Assembly: GCF_001881565.1 (NCBI RefSeq)
Contig: NZ_MPDJ01000005.1
Location: forward strand, 1-64,000
Direction: 5' to 3'
Source of the DNA: Eisenbergiella tayi
Lineage (GTDB): Bacteria; Bacillota; Clostridia; Lachnospirales; Lachnospiraceae
Length of the DNA stretch: 64,000 bases
Part shown: positions 42,657-50,723 of the stretch, one piece after another
Numbering within the stretch: the first letter of the stretch is position 1
Layout: each line of letters begins with the position of its first letter
Notes under the pieces: generated by a model
Seen by the model: the letters and a program-made list of their open reading frames with translations, nothing else
What the model was told of the DNA's origin: nothing
Database searches by the model: none
Translations under genes and position numbers: made by a program

Positions 42657-43325
42657 TTACTCCTTCCATTCCCGTACCTGCTGTCTGAGCCAGTCAGCCC
42701 ATTCTTCCATCCCCTCCCCTGTTCTTGCACAGACAGGGATGATTTTAATATCCGGGTTTATTTTTCTGGCTCTTTCCATACAGGCTTCCATATCAAACTC
42801 AAAGTAAGGAAGGACATCTGTCTTATTAATCAAAAGGACATCCGAAACAGAAAACATTAAAGGATACTTCAGGGGCTTGTCGTCTCCCTCCGGAACACTG
42901 AGAATCATGGCATTCCTGGATGAACCGGTATCGAATTCCGCGGGACATACCAGATTTCCCACATTTTCCAGAATCGCCAGGTCAATCCCCTCCGTTTCCA
43001 GAGCCTCCAGCCCCTGCTTCGTCATTCCTGCGTCCAGATGACACATACCGCCCGTATGAAGCTGGATTACCTTTACCCCTGTCTCCGAAATGGCAGCAGC
43101 ATCCACATCCGAATCAATATCCGCTTCCATAACGCCGATTTTCATTTCATCCTTTAATAACGCTATGGTCTTTTTCAGAGTGGTCGTCTTTCCCGATCCG
43201 GGGGACGACATCAGATTCAGCAGAAAGGTTTTCTGCGCCTTTAATTCCCCGCGCAGTTCATCCGCTTCCCTGTCATTATCTTCAAATATGCTTTTCTTTA
43301 TTTCCAATATCTTATACTCTTTCAT
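42657..43325 (-). CDS. hypB: Nickel-inserting GTPase HypB
   Basis: The 222-residue SIMIBI GTPase has the P-loop SSPGSGKTT (near 40-48), the metal-site motif GMCHLDAGM (near 93), and NKTD (near 167). The N-terminal high-affinity nickel motif (CxxCGC) and the His-rich stretch of some HypB proteins are missing. It hydrolyses GTP to release nickel to target enzymes. AAGGAG lies six bases before the ATG. The promoter is at 43366-43394. Confidence 0.94.
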   Translation of the reverse strand: MKEYKILEIKKSIFEDNDREADELRGELKAQKTFLLNLMSSPGSGKTTTLKKTIALLKDEMKIGVMEADIDSDVDAAAISETGVKVIQLHTGGMCHLDAGMTKQGLEALETEGIDLAILENVGNLVCPAEFDTGSSRNAMILSVPEGDDKPLKYPLMFSVSDVLLINKTDVLPYFEFDMEACMERARKINPDIKIIPVCARTGEGMEEWADWLRQQVREWKE

Positions 43326-43365
43326 ATCCTTCTCCTTTGCTCAGAAATTTAGTGATTCTCTTATA

Positions 43366-43394
43366 AAGGTAACACTCTGTCCGCGCAAAGTCAA
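43366..43394 (-). promoter_or_regulatory. Promoter of the hypB-hypA-DUF2752 operon
   Basis: On minus: TTGACT (43389-43394), a 17-base spacer, TACCTT (43366-43371). No nickel operator could be recognised. The giant hairpin copy 3 begins 40 bases upstream. Confidence 0.65.
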
Positions 43395-43433
43395 CGGACA
43401 CTGAAAAGCCGCCTGAAAAAAGCGCCTCGTTAT

Positions 43434-43718
43434 TTTTCCCGGGTTCCCTCTGCCGCCCTGCGGTTCCTCTGTCCGGCTTCCCTGGCCTTGCGGTTCTGCC
43501 TTCCGGCTGGCAAGGTTCCTTATAGGGCAAACGACTTTTAGTCGTTTTGCTCTCGCTCGGATAACTACGCAGCGGTACTAAGGTTGCAAAGAACGCAACC
43601 TAAGGACCGGCGTAGTTATACGGCCCTTACAGGAATCCTTGCCAGCCGGAAGGCAGAACCGCAAGGCCAGGGAAGCCGGACAGAGGAACCGCAAGGCGGC
43701 AGAGGGAACCCGGGAAAA
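43434..43718 (-). repeat. Giant hairpin with structured core, copy 3
   Basis: The arms 43434-43520 and 43631-43718 (87-88 bases) pair with about one mismatch and one bulge. The 110-base core reads on minus: AAGGGCCGT, outer stem ATAACTACGC/GCGTAGTTAT, GGTCCTTA, hairpin GGTTGC/GCAACC, TTAGTACCGCT, CCGAGCGAGAGC, then a small extra hairpin AAACGACT/AGTCGTTT and GCCC. Compared with copy 2, both inner and outer stems have changed sequence but kept pairing. It fills the gap between the DUF3048 gene and the hypB promoter. The arm sequences are unrelated to those of copy 2. Confidence 0.88.
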
Positions 43719-43722
43719 GTAA

Positions 43723-43746
43723 CAGCGCCGCCCGGAGGCAGCGCTG
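43723..43746 (-). terminator. Possible terminator after the DUF3048 gene
   Basis: The stem CAGCGC / GCGCTG is followed on minus by TTACTTTTCCC. The U-run is weak and the giant hairpin starts directly after it. Confidence 0.45.
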
Positions 43747-43758
43747 ATTCAGACTGTT

Positions 43759-44937
43759 TTATTCATATTCCACGAATTCGGAATATTCCTTCCAGATATT
43801 GCAGATCCAGGTTTTTCCCTGGTTGAAAATAATTTCATTCCCGTCCTCATCATAGAATTTGGGAGGGACTCCGTCGCCGTCCATACGGGACCAGGTGCCT
43901 TTTATGACTTTTCCATTGGTAAAAACAAGGGCATCGCCTTCCCCATGGACACCGAATGCCAGATAATCCTTGGCATCTCTCACTTCTCCGTGGCAGTACT
44001 GGAATACCACATTGGATACGGTGAGCTGTTTGTTATTCATCTCATCAATCTGTTTCTTTCCGTCCTGGAAGCGATAATACAGATTGTCCTCTTTATTATA
44101 TTCGAAATAAGGATTATAGGCGCCATATCCGCCTGCATTGCTCTTGGTTCCGCCCGGACGGATCGTTACGGCATCCTCCGCATCCTCATATTCGGCCCGA
44201 TAGCCTTCCGCAGCAAAAGTAAACTGGGGGACATAATCATCATCATATTCCCATTCATATCCCAGACGGTCCACGGCATCCTTCAAACCGTCAATAAACA
44301 GATATCCGGTAAACTCTTTGGCATAACCGGGACGGCTAATCCGTCCGTAGGCTTCGTCCGCAGGCTTATGGATTCCATCCACACCTACGCTGATATTCTG
44401 TACCGTATCACGGTTGATCAATTCCTCCACATAGGGCTTGGCCAGTCCCCAGTTACAATAAATGGCCTGATACCCCATCGCCGTATAAACATAATAATCC
44501 CTGCTGCTCCTTATCGGCCCGATATGGTCTAAATCGTCGAAATCCTCAAAAATAGCCATCAGACGGGTAATTCTTCCTTCCACAGGAGCTTCATAAATAA
44601 TGCTCGCTTCAGAAATGCCGTATTGAGGCATAGCCTGGGCATTATTAGGTATCATAACCGCCAGCGGCCTTCTGACCACTACTTCCTTATCCTTCCATTC
44701 ACCGGTAAGATAACTCTGCATCTGGCCGTCAACCACTTTACGCTCTTCAATTATCTGAAGGCCCGCTTCTTCGGTTTCCGTTTCCGATTCCGTCTCTGTT
44801 TCGCTTTCCTGCACCTCGGAGGGAGCTGCCGTTGTCTCCTCGACCATAGTTTCCTGCTTTTTGCCGCAGGCAGTCAATGCTAACGCCATAGCCATTATGG
44901 AGGCCACGGCAAATATTGTTTTTTTACGTTTCATCAT
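43759..44937 (-). CDS. DUF3048 family lipoprotein (YerB-like)
   Basis: The 392-residue protein has a lipoprotein signal with lipobox LTAC (Cys near 24), a threonine/glutamate-rich linker, and a DUF3048 domain: RPLAVMIPNNAQAMPQYG (near 90), EGRITRLMAIF and HIGPIRSSRDYYV. The family is widespread in Firmicutes (YerB of Bacillus); its role is unknown, though it is exported and membrane-anchored. It is monocistronic. Met2 could also serve as start. Confidence 0.88.
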   Translation of the reverse strand: MMKRKKTIFAVASIMAMALALTACGKKQETMVEETTAAPSEVQESETETESETETEEAGLQIIEERKVVDGQMQSYLTGEWKDKEVVVRRPLAVMIPNNAQAMPQYGISEASIIYEAPVEGRITRLMAIFEDFDDLDHIGPIRSSRDYYVYTAMGYQAIYCNWGLAKPYVEELINRDTVQNISVGVDGIHKPADEAYGRISRPGYAKEFTGYLFIDGLKDAVDRLGYEWEYDDDYVPQFTFAAEGYRAEYEDAEDAVTIRPGGTKSNAGGYGAYNPYFEYNKEDNLYYRFQDGKKQIDEMNNKQLTVSNVVFQYCHGEVRDAKDYLAFGVHGEGDALVFTNGKVIKGTWSRMDGDGVPPKFYDEDGNEIIFNQGKTWICNIWKEYSEFVEYE

Positions 44938-45090
44938 TTGTTTTTCCTTTTTTAAACAAAAAAACCTGATTTACAGTAACTGAAATTATTATATAATAAC
45001 CAGTTCCCATTTGTCCATGTAAAAGAAAGGAATTCTTTCCTGCCGCAACAAATTCACTCGAAATAACAATATTTGTCTGCCCCGTCTTCT

Positions 45091-46317
45091 TTATTTCACC
45101 TGCGCCTTTCTGTAAATCCTGTATAAAAGAGGACATATCATAACAGTCATTACAGAATACACCACCAGAATGATCCCCGCCGCCCCCATTATTCTTCCTG
45201 CAATACTGTAAAGGTTGAAATAAGAAACCACCATATTCATCTGCAGTAGCTGATCCGGCATAAGCCCCAGGATTTTATTTATAAGAGGGAACCTGATTCC
45301 GCCTAAAAAAGAGGGAACAAAAATCAGGATAAACGGCGTCATTACAGCAACCACAGCGGATCTGGATGCCGCGGATATCAGCATGGTCAAAAAAAGGATA
45401 AACAAACAGCCCGCATACCCCCCGGCGAAAACCAGCAGTCCCTCCTGCCAATAGGTTATATTATAGAAGCTCTTCCAGCCTCCCCTTCCTGTCTGTATCA
45501 CACAGTTCGCTCCGTCAGCCCCCAGTATTCCAAGCACGATCCCCACGTAGAGAAGAACAGACAGCCAGTATATTCCTGTTATCAGAAGAAAGCCCGCCTT
45601 TATTTTGGCAGACACCGCCCTTCCTCTTCCATGACAGGAGGCAAAAAAAACAGAGTCGGCCTTATACTGGTATTCACACGAAAAAAGACTGGCTGCAAGG
45701 AAGCCCAGTATCAAAACCATTATCATCAGCAGAGTCGGAGCGAACTCAAACAGCTGCTTCCATCCGTCCGCATAATCATAATATAGAGGCGTCTCCATCT
45801 CCTGATATTTTTCCACCAGAAAAGCTTTTTCTTCCTCTGAAAACTGATCCTTTGCCTCTGTGTCCAGCCATTCCTTCAGATGAGCTGTCCTGTTGGCATA
45901 AAAGGCTTCCGCATCTTCCGGCACAAGGGAATCCGGCCTATAATAATCATAATCCCTGAATGCCCCATAGGCATAAACCAGAAGCATACGGATATCGGAG
46001 AAGCCCTGTTTCCAGCCAAAGGCAATATCTGACTTACGGATATCCCTGGAACGGTACTCCTCCGTATTATTTACCGCAAGATTGGCGGCGATCACCTCCC
46101 CAATCTTTTCTTCCGTAAGAGGTCCTGACCATTCCTTCTTTGCCTCCCTCAGCTTTCTGACCGCAGCGACGCCGTTCTCTTTTTCTCCCTGTTCATTCAT
46201 ATAACTCACTCCGGAAACGGCAAAACCACAGACGACGATCAAAAGGCCGATAAGACATATTACGGCGATCCTGCCGCTTGTTTTGGAAAAAATCTTTTTC
46301 ATCTCATAATAAACCAT
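45091..46317 (-). CDS. ABC transporter permease (ABC-2-like)
   Basis: The 408-residue protein has one N-terminal helix, a large extracytoplasmic domain (about 40-210) and five or more C-terminal helices, the design of ABC-2-type exporters of the bacitracin or lantibiotic resistance class. It pairs with the ATPase gene that overlaps it by 14 bases. The ATG at 46317 has GGTGACGAAG before it; the frame runs to 46359. Regulation by its own ECF sigma factor is likely. The substrate is unknown. Confidence 0.8.
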   Translation of the reverse strand: MVYYEMKKIFSKTSGRIAVICLIGLLIVVCGFAVSGVSYMNEQGEKENGVAAVRKLREAKKEWSGPLTEEKIGEVIAANLAVNNTEEYRSRDIRKSDIAFGWKQGFSDIRMLLVYAYGAFRDYDYYRPDSLVPEDAEAFYANRTAHLKEWLDTEAKDQFSEEEKAFLVEKYQEMETPLYYDYADGWKQLFEFAPTLLMIMVLILGFLAASLFSCEYQYKADSVFFASCHGRGRAVSAKIKAGFLLITGIYWLSVLLYVGIVLGILGADGANCVIQTGRGGWKSFYNITYWQEGLLVFAGGYAGCLFILFLTMLISAASRSAVVAVMTPFILIFVPSFLGGIRFPLINKILGLMPDQLLQMNMVVSYFNLYSIAGRIMGAAGIILVVYSVMTVMICPLLYRIYRKAQVK

Positions 46318-47191
46318 CTTCGTCACCGCCCTTTTCCCCGAAATAATATAAGAAAACATCCTCCAGCGTTATTTCCTCCTGCTTCGCATCGGGGCAGGGC
46401 CTCTCTTCGCATAAAATACGAAGCTCCACACCTCCGGAGGTTGTTTTCATATTGGCTACCTTATATTCTTTCGCCCAATCCTGCGCCTTGCTTCTGGGGA
46501 CAGTACAGCTCCAGACCCTGTCCGGCACGGAGGACATGATTTTTTCCGGCGTCCCGGAGCGGACAATATGTCCGTCACCCATCAGCATGATTTCATTGGC
46601 GATATACTCCACATCAGACACAATATGAGTGGACAGCAGAACCAGCCTGTCCTGTGAAAGCCCGCTGAGCAAATTGCGGAACCGGATTCTTTCATTGGGA
46701 TCCAGACCTGCCGTAGGTTCATCCAGAATCAATATTTCCGGATCATTCAGCATGGCCTGTGCAATCCCCACTCTTCGCTTCATGCCTCCGGACAGCTTCT
46801 TCATCTTCTTATGGACCACTTTAGCCAGACCTACCCGCTGCAGCAGTTCCTTCACTCTCTTTTTTGCCACAGCCTGACGCAGCCCCTTAATAGAAGCAAT
46901 ATACATCAGGTAGTCCTGTACCGTAAAATCCGGATAAAACCCGAACTCCTGAGGCAGATACCCCAGCCGCTTCCTGTATTCTCCATCCATTTCAAAGATA
47001 TCCTGTCCGTCACAGGTTATTTTCCCCTCTGTCGGCTTCAGCAGGGTACACAGCATTCTCATTAACGTGGTTTTGCCGGCTCCATTCACTCCCAAAAGCC
47101 CATAGACACCATTCCTCATTCGGCAGCTGACCTGCTCCACCGCCGTAAAACCATAAAATTCCTTTGTTATCCCATCCAGTTTTAACTCCAT
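46304..47191 (-). CDS. ABC transporter ATP-binding protein
   Basis: The 295-residue ATPase has Walker A GVNGAGKTTL (near 34-43), Q-loop LPQEFGFYPDFT, the signature LSGGMKRRVGIAQ (near 133), Walker B ILILDEPTAGLDP and the switch His in LSTHIVSD. The C-terminal extension of about 70 residues is typical of exporters of the BcrA/CcmA class. AGGAGGG precedes the ATG. It is third in the sigma-ABC operon. Confidence 0.94.
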   Translation of the reverse strand: MELKLDGITKEFYGFTAVEQVSCRMRNGVYGLLGVNGAGKTTLMRMLCTLLKPTEGKITCDGQDIFEMDGEYRKRLGYLPQEFGFYPDFTVQDYLMYIASIKGLRQAVAKKRVKELLQRVGLAKVVHKKMKKLSGGMKRRVGIAQAMLNDPEILILDEPTAGLDPNERIRFRNLLSGLSQDRLVLLSTHIVSDVEYIANEIMLMGDGHIVRSGTPEKIMSSVPDRVWSCTVPRSKAQDWAKEYKVANMKTTSGGVELRILCEERPCPDAKQEEITLEDVFLYYFGEKGGDEDGLL

Positions 47192-47952
47192 GAAATATTT
47201 CCCTCCTGATCATTCCTGCAGCTTCTGAGAAAGCAAAAAATCATACACGCCATATAAGAAACGGAAACGAGCAGCATTAACCACCACACCGGCCTTGCTA
47301 CAGCGTTATAAACGGATTCGTTCAGCACTATCAATATCCAGACCGCGATCCACAGAAGAGACAGCGCCACGGCCATGTATTCTGAGCCATACCTTCTGCT
47401 GCATAATACGGAAAAACAGATACAGCAGGTTACATTAAACGGCAGGAAAAACTGAATCAGCAAATCCTCCGCCGTCAGCTGTACCGTGGCCGATACCGCT
47501 CCGCAAAACAGGCTCAGCAGAAAGAAATCAGCCATTCCAAAAAGAAGCATCCTTGCCGAATAAACCTGCCGCAGGGAATAAAAGGCAGCCCCCTCCACTT
47601 CTTCAGAACCGGAGCTGCGGTTTTTCCAGAATTCAGGTATCAGCAGGATCACGAAGACAGGTGCCAATACCCCCATGCTCCTTTCCACATAATAATTACC
47701 CTCCGCCGAATACATGATCCACCACAAAAGAATGAGTGTAAGGAATTGTAAAAACCACCATCGTTTTCTTATGTATGCTCCCTGCTGAATCAGGAACTCC
47801 ATATAGGATGCAGTCTGCTTCTGTTCGTTCCGGTAAAAAGCATTTTTCGACAGCCGGATTGTCTGCTCCAGCCTGTCTTTATCCGGCCCGATATCCGTTT
47901 CCTTCTTATATGCTTTCAGCAATGCTTCCAGTTTCTTCTCTTCCGCCATCAT
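47182..47952 (-). CDS. Six-helix membrane protein, candidate sigma-factor regulator
   Basis: The 256-residue protein has a charged N-terminal ~70 residues in the cytoplasm (EKKLEALLKAYKKETDIGPD) and about six membrane helices. Its ATG overlaps the stop of the ECF sigma gene (ATGA), the usual place of an anti-sigma factor, but no ZAS or other anti-sigma signature is visible. It may be the membrane sensor that holds the sigma factor, or a component of the ABC exporter. I do not recognise a named family. Confidence 0.65.
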   Translation of the reverse strand: MMAEEKKLEALLKAYKKETDIGPDKDRLEQTIRLSKNAFYRNEQKQTASYMEFLIQQGAYIRKRWWFLQFLTLILLWWIMYSAEGNYYVERSMGVLAPVFVILLIPEFWKNRSSGSEEVEGAAFYSLRQVYSARMLLFGMADFFLLSLFCGAVSATVQLTAEDLLIQFFLPFNVTCCICFSVLCSRRYGSEYMAVALSLLWIAVWILIVLNESVYNAVARPVWWLMLLVSVSYMACMIFCFLRSCRNDQEGNISWS

Positions 47953-48464
47953 TCCCTCTCCTTTCCCAAAAGTTCGCCCAGCTGTTCTTTTGCCTGTTTC
48001 AATCTGTACTTTACAAGCGGCAGGCCAATGCCCAAAATATCTGCAATCTCCCGCTGCTTCCGTTCCTGAAAATAGTACAGAATAAGTATTTCCCGAAGCT
48101 CTCCCGGCAGCCTGCGGAGAGCTTCCTCCATATCCAGCCTGCAGTCTACAGAATCCATGGAGTTTCCGCAGACATCCGGTATGTCCGGGTCAGGCAGGCT
48201 TGTACTCTTCTTATAGAAATCCCTGCACAGATTAGCGGCAATCGTATAAAGGTAATTCAGCGCTTTTCCATGGTGCCGGTAGACGGACAATGATCCAAAA
48301 AATTTCACAAATGTTTCCTGCGTGATATCCTCCGCATACCCCTTGTCCGATACATGGTAATGGCAGTAACAGAGTATTTTCGGATAATAACGGCATACAA
48401 AACTTTCCATGGCGGATTCGTCGCCGTTCTTCATTTTATTTATCAGAAGAAAGTCTTTGTCCAT
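47949..48464 (-). CDS. ECF-type RNA polymerase sigma factor
   Basis: The 171-residue protein has sigma region 2 (AEDITQETFVKFFGSLSVYR, near 45-65; ALNYLYTIAANLCRDFYKK) and region 4 with a helix-turn-helix (QREIADILGIGLPLVKYRLKQAKEQL, near 135-160), without regions 1 and 3. It should direct polymerase to its own operon and perhaps other stress genes. AAAGGA lies seven bases before the ATG. The following membrane protein, ATPase and permease genes are overlapping. Confidence 0.92.
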   Translation of the reverse strand: MDKDFLLINKMKNGDESAMESFVCRYYPKILCYCHYHVSDKGYAEDITQETFVKFFGSLSVYRHHGKALNYLYTIAANLCRDFYKKSTSLPDPDIPDVCGNSMDSVDCRLDMEEALRRLPGELREILILYYFQERKQREIADILGIGLPLVKYRLKQAKEQLGELLGKERE

Positions 48465-48580
48465 GAGGAATTCCTTTCGATAGATTAAAGAGGCCTGTAC
48501 GAAATGCTTTCCTCTTTCTATGTATAACGAATGAGGAAAGGAAAAAGATAGTTCTTTTTTTAAGATTTAAGCAAAAATGG

Positions 48581-48609
48581 GGAAGGCGGAAAATGCCCAT
48601 ATTCCTTCC
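48581..48609 (-). terminator. Possible terminator after the 197-residue membrane protein gene
   Basis: The stem GGAAGG (48604-48609) / CCTTCC (48581-48586) is followed on minus by CCATTTTTG. It is short, but well placed between the membrane protein gene and the sigma operon. Confidence 0.45.
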
Positions 48610-48691
48610 TGCAAAGAAATATAGGCATCTTAATATTTGCTCTTTGAGTTGTTTTACGTTTTCTTTACCAGCCAGCCCCCGGGAAATATAG

Positions 48692-49285
48692 TTAATCGTA
48701 TTTTCCTGTCTCCTGTAATAACCTTGCTTTCCTTTTTTCTTCTTTTACATTCAGTAAGATATCTGCAAATTTCTCCGCTTCTTCCAAAATAAGCTTTCCA
48801 TTGCCCGCCATTCTTATAATCATATATTTAGATGCTCCTATCGCAATGGGGATTTTATACCTTTTCCCTTTTATCTGCATGACAATATTTATTCGGGATG
48901 CATACGCCCTGTCCTTCTTATGCCCCAATTCATAATCAACAGAAACACTTACAGAGTCAATATCCGATACCGGAATATACTGGAGCTTAAAGGGATTGGA
49001 GATAAAAAGAACGGCAAGCTCCCCATTTATCCCATCCAGCCAAAAGGTACACGTTTTTGTATCATAGGTATAGCTGCAGACAAAAAAATCCTTCTGCTTT
49101 TTATTCCTGACAGCAGAATAAATTATCTGCAGAACGAGCATGAGGCAGAAAAAATAGCAGAGATAAGCGATCGCCAGTGGAACAATCATATAAAGATTAT
49201 CCCGTGTCACAAATCTGCTTTTCAGTACAACAGCAGGAGGTATTAACAGTAATATAATGTAATAAAAATAATTCTTTTGCTGCAT
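48692..49285 (-). CDS. Unrecognised two-helix membrane protein
   Basis: The 197-residue protein has two N-terminal membrane helices (about 8-26 and 32-58), then a ~130-residue soluble part that begins with beta-strand-like segments (FFVCSYTYDTKTCTFWL; INIVMQIKGKRYKIPI) and ends in a charged helix. The pattern recalls bacterial PH-like domain proteins, but the similarity is too weak for a family call. The gene lies alone downstream of the tuf terminator. Confidence 0.65.
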   Translation of the reverse strand: MQQKNYFYYIILLLIPPAVVLKSRFVTRDNLYMIVPLAIAYLCYFFCLMLVLQIIYSAVRNKKQKDFFVCSYTYDTKTCTFWLDGINGELAVLFISNPFKLQYIPVSDIDSVSVSVDYELGHKKDRAYASRINIVMQIKGKRYKIPIAIGASKYMIIRMAGNGKLILEEAEKFADILLNVKEEKRKARLLQETGKYD

Positions 49286-49348
49286 GGCTATCCCCGCTAA
49301 AGCAATTTATTCTTTGTATTTTCCTGTATTTATTCTAACATAAAAGAA

Positions 49349-49382
49349 ACCGCAATTCTCTGATTTCTCAAAGAATTGCGGT
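49349..49382. terminator. Terminator of tuf
   Basis: The perfect 11-bp stem ACCGCAATTCT (49349-49359) / AGAATTGCGGT (49372-49382) is followed on minus by TTTCTTTTA. Confidence 0.88.
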
Positions 49383-49415
49383 ACTTATTTAAAAGAATTT
49401 GCTCTGTATCAATGA

Positions 49416-50609
49416 TTACTCGATGATAGTAGCAACACGGCCTGATCCTACTGTACGTCCGCCTTCACGGATAGCGAAAGTAAGACCCTGCTCCATAGCG
49501 ATAGGATGAATCAGTTCGATGGTCATCTCTACGTTATCACCAGGCATACACATTTCTACACCTTCAGGAAGGTCACATACACCAGTTACGTCAGTTGTTC
49601 TGAAGTAGAACTGAGGTCTGTAGTTGTTGAAGAAAGGAGTATGACGTCCACCTTCATCTTTGGTCAGAACGTAAACCTGAGCGGTAAATTTCTTATGGCA
49701 TTTAACGCTGCCGGGTTTTGCAAGAACCTGTCCTCTTTCGATTTCAGTTCTCTGAACACCACGAAGCAGTGCGCCGATGTTATCACCAGCCTGAGCTTCA
49801 TCCAGCATCTTACGGAACATTTCGATACCGGTAACAACGGTCTTCTTGCTCTCTTCTTTGATACCGATGATTTCAACTTCTTCATTCAGGTGAAGGGTAC
49901 CACGCTCTACTCTACCGGTAGCAACAGTACCACGGCCTGTGATGGTGAATACGTCTTCTACAGGCATAAGGAAAGGCTTGTCTGTATCACGCTGAGGATC
50001 CGGAATATAGCTGTCAACAGCTTCCATCAGCTCAAGGATCTTATCACCCCATTCGCTGCTGGGATCTTCCAGAGCCTTCAGAGCGGAACCCTGGATAATC
50101 GGAGTGTCATCTCCGGGGAATTCATACTCGTTCAGCAGGTCTCTGATTTCCATCTCAACCAGCTCAAGCAGTTCCGGATCGTCTACCATGTCACATTTGT
50201 TCATGAATACAACGATATAAGGAACGCCTACCTGACGGGACAGCAGGATGTGTTCTTTGGTCTGAGCCATAACACCATCGGTAGCTGCAACAACCAGGAT
50301 AGCACCATCCATCTGAGCTGCACCAGTGATCATGTTCTTTACATAGTCAGCATGGCCAGGGCAGTCAACGTGTGCATAATGTCTGTGCTCTGTTTCATAC
50401 TCAACGTGAGCTGTGGAAATGGTGATACCACGTTCTCTTTCTTCCGGAGCCTTGTCGATCATATCGAAAGCTACAGCTTCACCGGTACCAAGTCTTAAAT
50501 TCAGGGTCTTGGTAATAGCTGCTGTCAGAGTAGTTTTACCATGGTCAACGTGGCCGATGGTACCAATGTTACAATGCGGCTTGTTTCTTTCAAATTTAGC
50601 TTTAGCCAT
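49416..50609 (-). CDS. tuf: Elongation factor Tu
   Basis: The 397-residue GTPase delivers aminoacyl-tRNA to the ribosome. G1 GHVDHGKTT (18-26), G3 DCPGHADYVKN, G4 NKCDM and effector-region RGITIS are intact, followed by the two beta-barrel domains. Its length and sequence are regular. It is the last gene of the str operon but also has its own promoter at 50674-50702. A GGAGG site precedes the ATG. Confidence 0.99.
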   Translation of the reverse strand: MAKAKFERNKPHCNIGTIGHVDHGKTTLTAAITKTLNLRLGTGEAVAFDMIDKAPEERERGITISTAHVEYETEHRHYAHVDCPGHADYVKNMITGAAQMDGAILVVAATDGVMAQTKEHILLSRQVGVPYIVVFMNKCDMVDDPELLELVEMEIRDLLNEYEFPGDDTPIIQGSALKALEDPSSEWGDKILELMEAVDSYIPDPQRDTDKPFLMPVEDVFTITGRGTVATGRVERGTLHLNEEVEIIGIKEESKKTVVTGIEMFRKMLDEAQAGDNIGALLRGVQRTEIERGQVLAKPGSVKCHKKFTAQVYVLTKDEGGRHTPFFNNYRPQFYFRTTDVTGVCDLPEGVEMCMPGDNVEMTIELIHPIAMEQGLTFAIREGGRTVGSGRVATIIE

Positions 50610-50673
50610 TTTTGATAATCCTCCTTAAAATCAATAGATATAAATTGTTTCTTTTTCTAATCGGCTACTTCTG

Positions 50674-50702
50674 ATTATATTAGATACTGCCGATATTTTC
50701 AA
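50674..50702 (-). promoter_or_regulatory. Separate sigma-A promoter for tuf
   Basis: On minus: TTGAAA (50697-50702), a 17-base spacer, TATAAT (50674-50679), ending about 60 bases before the tuf start. This would allow EF-Tu production independent of rpsL-rpsG-fusA. Confidence 0.8.
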
Positions 50703-50723
50703 GCTTTATTTGGCAATCAAGGC

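Noticed and set aside
43366..43433. Nickel/cobalt riboswitch upstream of hypB
   Set aside because: The space between the promoter and hypB is about 40 bases, too short for the aptamer, and the consensus blocks are missing.
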